Shown here in pieces: positions 1-10,395 of a stretch of 64,000 nt of DNA. A program made the translations under genes and the position numbers. The notes beneath the pieces are model-generated. The model was not told the DNA's origin. It made no database searches and saw only the letters and a list, made by a program, of their open reading frames with translations. The stretch is from Hydractinia symbiolongicarpus (Eukaryota; Cnidaria; Hydrozoa; Anthoathecata; Hydractiniidae). Where the stretch lies: assembly GCF_029227915.1 (NCBI RefSeq), contig NC_079875.1, forward strand, positions 29,572,001 to 29,636,000, in the 5' to 3' direction. Each line of letters starts with the position of its first letter. Position 1 is the stretch's first letter.

Positions 1-462
1 TCGATTCTTACTCCTATTACCTACATACGCAACGACAATACCAACAGCTCCCCCAATTGCTAAATACAAATGCCTTGCTACAAACTCCACAACCTTGGCG
101 GCTACCCGGAAGAAGAATGATACGATGGTACCGATGATTCCAGGAAGGGCTGTACCCGCTTTGCCTGCCAAATATTTGAGGAATTTTCCGAGTCCCTCCA
201 GCTGTTTCCGCACAAACCCTTTGTTACCGCCACTACCTCCACCTGCTGCTGCCCCACTACCTCCCGTGAGTTCTAGGACCAGGGTTGATATAAGTAGACC
301 AACAGCTGAGACGATGCTCGCGATAGTCAGATGATATTTAGAGAAAAAGTAATGATTTCCTAAATAGCAAGAAATGTCTCTCCCTTTCCTATTCTCGGTT
401 CTGCTTTGAAAAGTCGATGTAGTTATCAAAAATTCTGGTTTAAGGTTAGAGTTTAGTTCTTT
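1..462 (-). CDS. Hydrophobic Gly-rich frame, partial at window edge
   Basis: The minus strand is open from about 462 to base 1 and continues outside the window. After a short polar stretch it reads a hydrophobic segment (LTIASIVSAVGLLISTLVL), a Gly/Ser/Ala-rich linker, a basic amphipathic stretch (KQLEGLGKFLKYLAGKAG), and two further hydrophobic stretches (GIIGTIVSFFF and LYLAIGGAVGIVVAYV). No ATG is evident, so this is an exon or a fragment. The plus-strand Pro-rich 79-residue frame in the same place is its shadow. The pattern of repeated GIIG/IVS hydrophobic helices resembles small membrane-active or capsid-associated proteins of animal mobile elements, but I cannot name it. That it is a real coding segment is inferred from length, composition and hydrophobic periodicity only. 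Confidence 0.45.
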
Positions 463-1416
463 TTATTATTTCCTTCAATTTTCTATAATGTCGACAAAAT
501 CAACAGACGTTCTAGTTTATTTTAAATGCACAGTTTATAAGGTTGACAGCTGCATTTGTATCTGTTAAACATATTTGAGTTGGTTATTACAAGTCCTGTT
601 ACAAGTCCTTATTAAATGTTGAAAATCTGACATAATTATCAGAAATCCGGTTTATACGTTTTTTCTATTTTCCAATACGTTAGGTAAATTTGAAAGTCAT
701 ATGTACTGCTAACTAAATTACAAGATCGTTAGTTGATAACTATTGTCGTTAAAGTTTTCTAGCCCCGTTGCACGACACGGTAGTAAAGTTAACCGGAGAA
801 AATTAATAGCCGGGAAAGATTTTAGTCAGCAATACATCGAATCAGACACTTTCCCCCGACCAAAGTTGGGTCTCATGTTATCATTTCCTCTGCTGTAATC
901 ATTAAACTTTATTACTTAATATGAAAACTAGTCTATTGGAACACAATGAAACATTATAGGTCGGTAGCAAAAATTCCTAAAAAATATTTAACCAAGGAAA
1001 AAATTTTAGTTGGGGGCAAAATTAATCACTGACTCTCTAATTTATTTACATTTTCCGGTTTCTTTTTCTCGTTAAGGTAATCATCGCTTAAACTCTCTTT
1101 CTGGAATAACGCTTTTTTCCGGAATTTTAACCAAATCTTCTTGTTTGGGTATTAATTGAAAGTTTAATATTAAATCTTTCTGACATCCTACTCATTGGGG
1201 GCGCAAAACGGAAATGGCGTGGTACAACGTCTCATATATGCAGGGCTAACTATGCTATGGACAATACATCTCACTCATTGAGGGTGTGGAAAAAGAAAAA
1301 CGGAGGCGACGTCGTTGTACAATTTATTACTTACAGTATGTACTGACGCAACATCTTGCTTGTCAGACGTGCTTTAATCGATACACCAACACATGATTCC
1401 GGCAGCCAGTCACAAT
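463..1416. other. AT-rich non-coding stretch
   Basis: No supportable gene, repeat or RNA was seen. It is ordinary AT-rich sequence up to the target site of the Copia insertion at 1412-1416 (ACAAT). Confidence 0.6.
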
Positions 1417-1530
1417 TGTTGATATTGCGATTTGTGTTAATTCTGTTGTTATCTTTCAGTAACCAATACAATAGTATTAGAGACTGGTGAAGCCTTCAAG
1501 TTACCTCATCAAGGTAAGAATCATTTAACA
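1417..1530 (+). repeat. 5' LTR of Copia element
   Basis: A 114-bp LTR starting TGTTGATATTG and ending CATTTAACA, identical base for base to 3381-3494. It is very short for an LTR but keeps the TG..CA ends. Confidence 0.93.
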
Positions 1531-1531
1531 A

Positions 1532-1542
1532 TGGTAGCAGAG
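1532..1542 (+). promoter_or_regulatory. Primer-binding site, initiator Met tRNA type
   Basis: TGGTAGCAGAG lies one base after the 5' LTR. It matches the complement of the 3' end of animal initiator methionine tRNA (..CTCTGCTACCA), the usual primer for many LTR elements. Confidence 0.85.
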
Positions 1543-1729
1543 TTAAAAGGTACAGATCAACTGGCCTGGTATTTATGATCATTGTGCGAGTGACATTTGA
1601 GTTGAAAGAAAGCAATTGAGGGCACACACCCGGATGTGTTCCTTGAGGTAAGAGAGATAACTTTCCCTTTTGTTGGCTATTTGTTGACACGTGTGTGTGC
1701 AAACCAATTGGTGAAGTGGTTTGTGAACA

Positions 1730-3244
1730 ATGGCAACAACAACATTGAAGGCTCCACCAGCGTTTAAAGAGGATGATGACTATAGCAGTTGGAAGAACGA
1801 TTTGGAGATCTGGCAGATGTTTACAGAACTACCAAAGAAAAAGCAAGGTCCAGCTGTATACCTGTCACTGACTGGTCGGGCACGGGAGGCAGTACGCGAC
1901 CTGACACCTGCAGAAGTGGGATCAGATGATGGTTTGGACAAGATTATATCTAAGCTAGATTCAATATATTTGAAAGATGAAAGCACAAGAGCATTTATTG
2001 CTTTTAAAGAGTTTTATGACTATAAGAGGAATAGTGGAGACAAATTTCCTGATTTTATTGTGCAGTTTGAGAAGCTTTACAATAAGATATCCAAATATGA
2101 TATGGCATTGCCTGAAGCTGTCAGGGCATATTTTCTTCTCACAGCTGCGAATATGTCTGAAGAAAATGAAAAACTGGCTCGTACAACTTGTGCAGAACTC
2201 AAGTATAAGAATATGAAGGACACAATCATGAAGATATTTGGAGAACTGAACACAGCAGAAGACGCTGCACATTTGGGAGCTCTTCCTGTGAAACAAGAAT
2301 GCTTATATGGAAATCTTCATGCTGATACCAAGGACAGCTTGTCAAGGAATACACGTTCAAGAATGAATCCTGTTGATAAGGATGGGAAACTGAGGTGCCA
2401 TGAATGTGATTCAACAAGACATTTTGCTAATAAATGTCCTCATAGAAATCAAGAGCAAAGAGGTTTCAGATCACGGAACAATAGACCTACAGAAAAGAAA
2501 CAAGATGTAAATGAGATCCATATCACCCTTTTTGCAGCCTCTCCAGACCAAAGGCAATATTGTCTTGTTGGAGAATCCTTTGGTAGAGGTGTCTTGGATT
2601 CTGGCTGTACAAAGCCAGTGGCTTATGATAGTTGCCAAACGTCTAATTATGGCAAGGAACCTACAGTTCAAAATTTGAAAGATGCCAACAAGATTATTCG
2701 AAAAATTAAGAGCAAGCATGTTGCAATAACCATTGCCAAAATTGCAAATATGAAAAATTGTGAAATTATTTGCTACACAGATGCAACTCATGCCAGTTTG
2801 AAGTGTGGATCATCACAAGGTGCATTCATCATATTTGTGAAACACCTGAGCGAAGTTATACCAATCTGCTGGCAATCAAAAAAACTACAAAGGGTAACCA
2901 AAAGCCCAATTGCTTCGGAAACACTTGCTCTGAGTGAAGGAGCTGATGCTAGTTTTTATTTGGCCAATGTCATACAGCAAATCTGCAAGTTGACGAAGGT
3001 TCCAAAGATCACTTGTATTATCGACAACAAGTCATTATTTGAAACCTTGAAAACGACAAATGTCACAAAGGATTTGAGATTGCGAGTTGATATAGCCAGA
3101 TTGAGGCAGATGGTGGAACAAGATGAGATTACTGTCAAGTGGGTTGAAGGAAAACACCAATTAGCCGACTGCTTGACAAAACATGGAGCGTCTCCAAACA
3201 AGTTGCTTGAGGTTTTGGAGACATCCAAAATATCTCTACAATAA
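1730..3244 (+). CDS. Copia Gag-protease/RNase H fusion, internally deleted
   Basis: A 504-residue polyprotein. Residues about 1-200 are Copia-type Gag; near residue 222 there is a CCHC zinc knuckle (CHECDSTRHFANKC); near 290 a retroviral-type protease active site (VLDSGCTKPV). Within about 20 residues the frame jumps to the end of the RT/connection region and then Copia RNase H (CYTDATHASL, the Asp of the first motif; ASETLALSEG; DNKSLFETL; HQLADCLTKHGAS). The rest of protease, all of integrase and the RT catalytic core are absent, yet the frame is unbroken. Copia polyproteins normally exceed 1,200 residues. Because the flanking LTRs are identical, the deletion probably existed in the RNA or donor copy that inserted rather than arising by decay. 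The product could package RNA but not copy or integrate it alone. Confidence 0.9.
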   Translation: MATTTLKAPPAFKEDDDYSSWKNDLEIWQMFTELPKKKQGPAVYLSLTGRAREAVRDLTPAEVGSDDGLDKIISKLDSIYLKDESTRAFIAFKEFYDYKRNSGDKFPDFIVQFEKLYNKISKYDMALPEAVRAYFLLTAANMSEENEKLARTTCAELKYKNMKDTIMKIFGELNTAEDAAHLGALPVKQECLYGNLHADTKDSLSRNTRSRMNPVDKDGKLRCHECDSTRHFANKCPHRNQEQRGFRSRNNRPTEKKQDVNEIHITLFAASPDQRQYCLVGESFGRGVLDSGCTKPVAYDSCQTSNYGKEPTVQNLKDANKIIRKIKSKHVAITIAKIANMKNCEIICYTDATHASLKCGSSQGAFIIFVKHLSEVIPICWQSKKLQRVTKSPIASETLALSEGADASFYLANVIQQICKLTKVPKITCIIDNKSLFETLKTTNVTKDLRLRVDIARLRQMVEQDEITVKWVEGKHQLADCLTKHGASPNKLLEVLETSKISLQ

Positions 3245-3380
3245 TTGATTGTAGTGATTACCGTTGTGTTTTTTTTTTGATGATTTTAATTTGTTTGTCA
3301 TGTTGACTATAACAAACAGTTGCAGCATGCAATTTGATATTCTACTTGTGTTGGCTTTAAAATTGTGTTACTGGTGGCAA

Positions 3381-3494
3381 TGTTGATATTGCGATTTGTG
3401 TTAATTCTGTTGTTATCTTTCAGTAACCAATACAATAGTATTAGAGACTGGTGAAGCCTTCAAGTTACCTCATCAAGGTAAGAATCATTTAACA
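3381..3494 (+). repeat. 3' LTR of Copia element
   Basis: Identical to the 5' LTR and followed directly by the ACAAT target duplication. The sequence just upstream (GTTACTGGTGGCAA) is only a weak polypurine tract. Confidence 0.93.
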
Positions 3495-3499
3495 ACAAT

Positions 3500-4160
3500 C
3501 TCTTTCTCACAGCTTATTTTTGCCTTCTGATGTGCTTAACGCTGAAAAAGCCAAACAAAAACCAACGGTTCGTTGTTCCTCAATTTTTATCTGTCCTACG
3601 TGTTTCCCGTAACGGCGGTATTTCGTGCATATTTCTGCCTATTTACACAAAGTAATAAAATTACTTCCGAAATGAAGCTACAAAGAATTCTCGAAGTAAT
3701 TCTTAGGTTCTTGGATCCTCAAATTTTCTCCTGTCGTACCAAGGCCGCCAAACCTTTTTGAACACGGTCTTAGATTTTCGCCTGTTGTGATAAAGGCACA
3801 GCCCAACCATTTGAACACAATACGGCTATAGAACATTCCGCAAGTTGTGCTACGACTCTAGTATGTACACAGCTCAGTTTTTATCAAAAATGGTTTTGTG
3901 AATATAATTGCGTACGTCTTTACTCTATGGTAAGGATTTCAATAATAATTACAGCTGTATTTTAAAGTATATGTCTATACAAACGGTTTTTAGTTCATAA
4001 TTAACTCTATGGTACAATAACTTCAGCAACATACATTAATTGTGCACACATGCCATTGTCAAACACAGTCTCAAGTAAATCGTTTAAATACCCCATGGTG
4101 TATGATATTCTAGTGCCAAAAAAATCGTGACAGTGAGAATCAGCAGCTATAAAATGTGTT
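3500..4160. other. No gene seen
   Basis: AT-rich sequence without supportable exons. The short frames here lack splice signals or recognisable motifs. Confidence 0.5.
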
Positions 4161-4203
4161 CTGTTACGTACAATCGAAAGAGCTTTTTCTTAGCTGACGA
4201 TGA

Positions 4204-4689
4204 CTAAAAAACATTTGCAGATGCAGAATATTTTGAACTCTCTTGACATAAATCCTGACACAATACGTTTGATTCTGAACCAATGTCCAGACCAAGATCC
4301 TCCGGTAATATACTAATAGCTTCAAAAACTGTAAGAAATCCCGAGCAGTTATTAGCATCGTACATTATATTTCCAATTTCCATGCTACCAATGAAACAAG
4401 CTATCAGCATTACCATATCATCAAAAAATGGATTGTTGTACAATCGTTTGCCAAATAATTCAGATAGGACACTTTGTGAATATTGGCTTGGTAGAGAAAC
4501 CATGATACAATCCATGTATGAAGACACGCTACATTTCAGCCCCAACAACTTATTTGCTAGTTTGACACCTGTACAAAATATAAGTTCTTAATCACATTTT
4601 TCTGCAACAGAATTTAGAAGTTCTTCTGTATTTTCAACGCTTTCTTCGTGGCAACTTATAATAAATCTGATTAATCGTAGAGGGCAGCG
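4204..4689 (-). pseudogene. Minus-strand exon(s) of an unrecognised gene
   Basis: Reading leftwards from a good acceptor (AACTATAG, exon from 4689) the frame gives RCPLRLIRFIISCHEE..NSVAEKCD and then meets a TAA at about 4593-4595. The same frame resumes as GVKLANKLLGLKCS and stays open to 4204, with a stretch such as NPFFDDMVMLIACFIGS. Either a very short (about 27 nt, multiple of three) intron removes the stop, or this is a pseudogene with one nonsense codon. The composition (mixed, helix-rich, Cys-containing) looks like a real protein, perhaps an alpha-helical repeat, but I do not recognise it. It may belong to the same locus as the exons at 4840-5397, although a stop at 4840 separates them. 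Confidence 0.4.
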
Positions 4690-4839
4690 CTATAGTTGGC
4701 AACAATATAAGACCAAAAACTTTAATAGCTAATGGCAGTTGAGTTTCTCCCTAAACGTAGTAACGTAGAAATGGTTCCTGCCCAAAACAAAAACAACATA
4801 AAAACAAAACATGCTAAATTAAGAATTTATATACAACTT

Positions 4840-5397
4840 TTAGAGATCAATGTCCTCATCAACGTCATCTTCAGCACTATCCTGGTCATTTTTGCCATCA
4901 TTAGACACCATCTCTGTTTTTTCTTTATCTATACCAACAATCTTTAGGCAGTTTTCTTGTTGCACTTTAACCACAACATTTCTCAACAATCACACGAAAT
5001 TTAGCCTTGATTAGCAAGAGTTGTGTACACAGCGTGCGAAAGCAATAAAACAAAATGGTGTTCACGAAACTGCTCCAAACGCGTGAGTTCTCAAAATAAA
5101 TAAAATAGATTGTTAAAGAATTTTGTGGGAGCCCCAAACACCACAATGTTAAGCAAATATCTGTTAGTTCTTCAGTAACACAAAACAAACAGCAACAGAA
5201 AAGCAACAACAGCAAGGTGTTACTCACTACACAATGTCGTCGGTACTGTTTGCCTACCAATGCGAAAAAAACCACCACTGCAAAACAAGAGGTCTTGGGG
5301 GCGAAAAACAACTTCGTTTCCAAGCACATCAAGAGTTGATACCAGGCCTGAAAACAAAACTTCGAGTTTGTTCCTGACACCCTGATTGTTTTCCCAC
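4840..5397 (-). CDS. Last two exons of an unrecognised host-like gene
   Basis: Exon 5397-5224 follows the acceptor TTTATTATTCAG and reads WENNQGVRNKLEVLFSGLVS..GNEVVFRPQDLLFCSGGFFRIG..TLCS. A donor (GTAACA) at 5223 joins in frame to an exon at 4981-4840 (acceptor ATTGTTGAG), which reads NVVVKVQQENCLKIVG..DKEKTEM and ends in an acidic tail (DSAEDDVDEDIDL, stop TAA at 4842-4840). The junction completes a Glu codon, so phase is consistent. The acidic C-terminal tail after a compact domain is typical of intracellular proteins. I do not recognise the family. Upstream exons beyond 5400 were not found by eye. Confidence 0.55.
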
Positions 5398-5449
5398 CTG
5401 AATAATAAACATATGTAGTTGATGAAAATTTTTTGCCTATTCAAAACAA

Positions 5450-5935
5450 ACAAAACATGTTTCGCCTACAACTTGTAGAGCCTCTTAATTACCAAGTTCT
5501 AGACTTTTTTCTTTCATTTATCTTCAAATCAATGACTGTTTTAACCGCTCACAAAATGTGTAGCTAGCTATTAGCTACATGCAGAATCAGGATTTTTAAA
5601 AAACCCAAGACTCGAAAGAAACACTAGAGACATCACAGTGCTTGGATTTTTGTTTAAGAATAATAATGATGGGTAGCAAGCTATGTGCATATACTTATTT
5701 TAAAAACACATGATCCAAAAAACTTAAAACAACTCGAACTATATTCTTTTCGTTTTAAAAATATTTGATGGATTTTTAACAAATTTTTCTTTTTATTGAT
5801 TTCTGTGGTCTGTTGCTTATATGTGCTGCTGCGTGTAAATCCCATTGTTTTCCAAGCCAAATCAAAACTTTATGTTACACATAAAGTGGTTCATATAGCT
5901 ATAGCAAGCTGAAAACATTATTTTTTCAATCTTTT
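5450..5935. other. No gene seen
   Basis: AT-rich sequence between the minus-strand exons and the plus-strand exon beginning near 5950. No motif, repeat boundary or splice-bounded frame is evident. Confidence 0.5.
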
Positions 5936-5949
5936 AAGTTGCAATCATT

Positions 5950-6668
5950 ATGTGGAGAAAAAAAGGAAAATTCATAAACACTTTAATTTTAATGGAGATG
6001 TATATAGAATATTTTCCAAACACATCAAATAAAGAATTTGGAACATTAGTACGCAAATTGTTTCCTTCAGTGGTTAAGAGAAATAGAAATAGTGTGGCAT
6101 TTTACAACAACCTTTGTTTAAAAACTCAGGATCAGCCCTTATTAAGCTCAACTAATTGTATGTATATATATATAAATATAAAATGTTTGTAAAAACTGAA
6201 TATTGTTTACCAAAGCTTGCAAAGTTTATGCTTGTTGCAAAACTAAAATAAGCATAAATGTCTTTTGTTCTCAATGCAAAATCAAAACATTACGTCACAT
6301 GGAAAGTCATCCATCGCTAGGTATATAATACATCCATACATATAGTATGGTAATATACATTACTCTAAAATGGCTTTCTGGTACAGTGATGTGGGTTAGT
6401 GGGTTATAATGTAATAAATAATTTTATATTTTTAGCATCTGCTCAAGTAACACACTTGCCAGCTTCAATGTTTTTGCTTAAGGACTTATTAAAAATTAAA
6501 CGCCATGTAATGGATGGTGGATCATGCTCTACTTATAATGGTAGCTATAATTCAACTGAAGTCTGCATCAAAACGTATCGTTATTCTGTTGACAAACTCG
6601 ATGTGCTGCATGAGGCAAATATGCTAAGTTCAATACCAGCCAGCCCTTATTTCTCTTTTCTAGCTGGA
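5950..6668 (+). CDS. Exons with possible winged-helix segment and protein-kinase N-lobe
   Basis: Exon one ends at 6157 (donor GTATGT) and contains NKEFGTLVRKLFPSVVKRNR, a pattern resembling the RFX-type winged-helix DNA-binding fold (weak). It joins in frame to an exon starting at 6436 (acceptor ATTTTTAG). That exon reads LKDLLKIKRHVMDGGSCS, a degenerate glycine-loop position, then EVCIKTYR (the VAIK lysine), HEANMLSSIP (alpha-C Glu) and SPYFSFLAG, which is the N-lobe of a protein kinase. A donor GTAATT lies at 6669. No C-lobe (HRD, DFG, APE) follows in the next kilobases, so this is the remnant or the start of a gene whose rest is missing. The Gly loop is poor, so catalytic activity is doubtful. 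Confidence 0.45.
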
Positions 6669-6719
6669 GTAATTACTAAAATTGCACCTTATCATGGGGG
6701 TGGGGGTAGATCATGACGT

Positions 6720-8100
6720 AATTTTGGGAGGGGGGTCAACCAATGAAGGGGCTCAACAAATGATTACGACTGATTACATGGGGGAGGGGGAGTAGAAAAT
6801 AGGCAAATGTGAAAGCTTCCTTATATATGCTTTTTCCATTCATGCTCAATTTACTCTACTGCAGCACCGAATAAATTTTAGAAAAAAACTAAGTTTGAAT
6901 ACTGAGAAAACGAACTTAGAAAACCAAAGGTTATATGTAGTAGAACATTGATATTAGACAGGCTGTGTACATTTTAAAAAAGTTCATAATATATGACTTG
7001 CTGCATGACGTAATATTTCAAATTTTGGCACTAGTTAAAAGTTTTAACCAATGTGTAGCACATATATACGGATATAACACACATCTAAAACTCCAGCTTG
7101 TTTCATGATAGGAAAAGAGGAACACATCGAAAGATGTTAAAGATAAAGTGGAAAACAAAGAAGGACAATGATATAGAAAACAAGGAAGAGGAAGAACCTT
7201 ACAATAAAATTCTTGAAAAGTCTGTGTGTCCAAAAGAACACTTCGCTTTGCAGGTTCGGCAGCTTGCAATTTTTGTTTTTTACATATTCCCTGCAGACAA
7301 GTTTCTTTTGTTGTTCAGTTATCAATAAATCCTAGATCAACAATTTATTTTAGGGATATTGTATTAGTGGAACTCGGAATACATTTGCTCTTGCTAGAAG
7401 TAAATCCTTCATAAATCACTTATATTTATACAGACTAATTTGGGACAATTAGTATATATATTTTTCATTTTAATGACACAAATTTAACATGCAACAGGGT
7501 TGTCAAAAACAAAAAAATTACACATACAGTAATCTTATCCGTGCTCCGTTTGAATTAAATTAAAATCATTACATTGGAAAATTGTTTTTGTAAAAGAAGG
7601 AAAAATCATTATTATTATTAATTAAATATTATTTTTTGTATAGTCGAAATGCAATGCAACTAGAAGATCAAAGGAGCAATAAATATGTTTGAGCAAAGGC
7701 TGGTTTCCATATTAAAGGAGAAAATCCAGTACAGGCACATTTTTGTAGTTGTTCGGTTAAGACAACTTTAGGGAAAAAGCAAATAAAGTGATAGCTCTAA
7801 CAGGTGTTCATCATGTATTAATGTTTATGTGATAGCCAACCTTTTTCTATTTTAGAAGAATCAGAGATGTAGAGTCAAGACCAGGCAAGGTTCTAGGTTT
7901 CTTTTAATGAAGAATTAAATGAATGGATCAATAACGAAACTGACAAACCAAATTCAAAGAAATTATAAATTAATGACACAATAGGTGAAACCAAAATTGC
8001 TTAACATAACTGTACTTTTCTGTCTATTTAGGATGGAGTGTTTTTGCTACAGAAGACATATTGAAGTTTTCATTTTATCTTGATTGTATCTTTAGATGTC
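6720..8100. other. No gene seen
   Basis: AT-rich sequence. G-rich runs at 6696-6800 (GGGGGTGGGGG and similar) stand out but show no further structure. A basic short frame at 7098-7328 (many Lys/Glu) cannot be supported. Confidence 0.45.
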
Positions 8101-8136
8101 CGTACCTAGGAAAAATGTATCTATAATGACAACAAC

Positions 8137-8853
8137 TTGATGATGATGGAGTTCACGACTGTCCATGATTTTTTGATGACCAGCTTTGCATTGTATAATG
8201 CACATACACATAGGTCAGGGGTGTCAGTCAACATGTTGATGAAACAGTACGAGAAGCGCCAACTGGACGAAACTACGTGTACGATCAACGTAAGGTATCA
8301 CAAAACGCGCTACACTCATGGATCCGCTACAGTATGTATTCTTTTGCAGTTAGCTCGTCTTCTTGACATCTATGTCACGCGCATTCGCCCTCAAATTTCC
8401 ACAACATGTGAGAACATTTTTGTTACCCGAAATGGCAAGTCGCTTGAAGCGGGCTCAGTTAGTCGACAAATAAATTCTGCTTGGTCGAAATCAGGAATAT
8501 ACATGTAAATATGAGCACAACCTTGATTAGAAAGTCTGTGACCACTGCTGTTCATGATGAGGACCACGGAAATGCGCAGCTGTTGCTGATCTCCTTGCAC
8601 ACTCGCTTTAGACTGCCAGCAAAATCTACGGAGTAAAAAACAAAAACAAGCAAGAGCAGTGCATGCCATGATACAAAAGGTTCTTGGTGTTGTTGATCAT
8701 CTGAAAACTCCAGAACGTGGTTGGTCTAAGGAAGATGCTGCGCTTATCATTCAGTATTTTAAGAAGGAGTTGGAACAACAGAATCTCACTATAGCTTGTG
8801 AACGGGAGAAGATGGATCTTTTAAATATAAAGAAATCTGAAAAACAGATCTAA
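8137..8853 (+). pseudogene. Decayed tyrosine recombinase (Crypton-like)
   Basis: The first open piece (8137-8508) contains HRSGVSVNML, with the first catalytic Arg of tyrosine recombinases, a strand-rich core, and ENIFVTRNGK..VSRQINSAW. After a stop, the frame beginning about 8513 reads LIRKSVTTAVHDED, matching the (H/R)xxR helix region, and a shifted piece carries the helix leading to the C-terminal tail GVVDHLKTPERGWSKEDAAL (8659-8853). At least two frameshifts break it, and the final catalytic Tyr cannot be placed with confidence. Families with this layout include Cryptons and other recombinase-type animal transposons; which one is unresolved. Confidence 0.6.
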
Positions 8854-9217
8854 AGCAAGGCCCGATTGTATTCCCGCATAAGTATAAATAAGAAATAGCT
8901 ACCACGTTAAAAGTGTCAAATGGCAGTTAAAATTCCTAGAAAATCAAGTTGTAACTTTTTTAATAAGATTTCTTTTAAGATCATTTACGAGGTTTGTTTT
9001 GTTTTGGTTGATATGAATATAAAGAATTTTCTATTAAGCGCTTCTTTCTTTTAGAGGGAGAGAATACTTGTTACGTGGGGTGCTTTAATGAGGGAGACGC
9101 TAATAACAAATTATACTTCTAGGGTGATGTGTTGCAGCTTGTTTCGTTGATTCATTATTTTATCACTTTGACTGTTATAATATATGATTCCTTATCTCAC
9201 CTTATTTCCATCCATAG

Positions 9218-9826
9218 CAAGTGTTGACCCTGCATCTGTCTTTTTGGACGAAACAGAAGAAATAGGTATAATTTCTTATTCTGATTTCTGCGAAAGCGCA
9301 TGTCAGTTTCACAAAACTATTCTAATTTCTCATAGATACAAAAAAGAAAAGGCGCTCTCTGTCCCAGTTACCGCTTTGTTTTAGCACCTTAAACTGTTAA
9401 AAACACAATTTATTTGGTCAACTTATAAAACCTGACTCAAATTTGTCAATTTTCGACGAGACACTAGGTATGTATGCTTAGCCTTGAGTGTATATTTGAC
9501 AAGGAGTCGTCATGGCTCTCTTGATTGTGTAATACATCCTTTCTGTTATTATATCACAATAATTGTCAATAAATCGTCTTATCTCATCTTAGCTCTCCCT
9601 CCATAGCGACTGTTGACCCTTCATCTGTCCATTTAGAAGAAAAAGAAGAAGGTATAATTTTGTCATTCCATGACCTGCCTTAGCAACAACCATAAAAAAC
9701 TCCAGTTTTCTTTAGATAAAAGAAGACATTTAATGTATTTCTTGTGACTTATTCTAATTTTAATTTGTTTATTTATAGAACCTGTCCGTAGTATATTGCC
9801 AAGAATAAGCAACAACGACTCATTAG
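9218..9826 (+). CDS. Tandemly duplicated pair of very short exons
   Basis: Four splice-bounded segments: 9218-9265 (48 bp), 9429-9467 (39 bp), 9607-9651 (45 bp) and 9779-9826 (48 bp). The first and third are homologous (SVDPASVFLDETEE against TVDPSSVHLEEKEE), each after CCATAG and before GTATAA. The second and fourth are homologous, each before GTATGT. All four lengths are multiples of three and all share the same phase (2 nt, codons, 1 nt), so each could be skipped without changing frame. In the second segment the acceptor AG of its twin (TATAG) reads TATAA, so that exon is probably dead. The rest of the gene was not found; encoded pieces are acidic and Ser/Asp-rich, perhaps a linker or tail. 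Confidence 0.45.
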
Positions 9827-9879
9827 GTATGTAATGTTTGACTTGGGTTGCCGGAAAAAACTCGGAAGACATAACCCAT

Positions 9880-10390
9880 CCTCTTTTGTCACAACGCTAC
9901 GTAAAAATGTAGCTCTTAAGATATGAGCTTATGATATACATATATTGAAACGTTAGACTTTTGAAAGAAATATCGACCTTTATTTTCTATACATGATTTC
10001 TGCGTAACTTCTCTCAATAAACTTGTTTCTATCCAGTTTAAAAATATTTATCAGGATTAAAATTTTCAAGGTGGCTCTCCTGTAAAAAAAATGGAAAAAT
10101 GAAAAAAATGTTTTACCGATACTCAGGTACTTATTATTAAAGTTTCATAGCAACAGCCCTCCCTAGTAACCGGTTGGATGTATTTTCTAGGTCATTTTTG
10201 GGTCTTTTTCCTTCAAAATTTTAAAACACCCATTAGGGGCGTGCTGCAGCTATTTCTCCCTTTTCCCGCGCTAAATTCCATAAGTTAAAACCACATAGTT
10301 ACTTTCAAATGCGAGCCTAGTTTTACATTTAGTGTTGAACTGCTGCTGATGATGGAGTCTTATATTGGTATAGAAAAGACCTTTACATTG
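9880..10390. other. No gene seen
   Basis: Sequence between the short exons and the transposase remnant. Nothing recognised. Confidence 0.5.
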
Positions 10391-10395
10391 AAATT

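Larger units (their letters stand above)
1417..3494 (+). mobile_element. Young Copia-type LTR element with internal deletion
   Basis: The element is bounded by two identical 114-bp LTRs (TG..CA) and flanked by a perfect 5-bp duplication, ACAAT at 1412-1416 and 3495-3499. A primer-binding site follows the 5' LTR, and one open frame of 504 codons lies between the LTRs. LTR identity implies a recent insertion. Total length is about 2.08 kb, against roughly 5 kb for a complete Copia element, because most of pol is missing. With LTRs, PBS and Gag kept, it looks like a non-autonomous derivative that could be mobilised by full-length relatives; that is inference. Confidence 0.93.

Noticed and set aside
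1780-3228. Minus-strand frames inside the Copia element (up to 111 residues)
   Set aside because: No motifs; they mirror the strong plus-strand polyprotein.
1730-3244. Host gene domesticated from Copia Gag (Arc-like)
   Set aside because: Identical LTRs, primer site and target duplication show a young element; there is no sign of long-term selection.
4967-5380. 137-residue minus-strand frame rich in Leu/Phe/Cys
   Set aside because: Overlaps, in another frame, the better supported spliced exons at 5397-5224 and 4981-4840 and crosses their intron.
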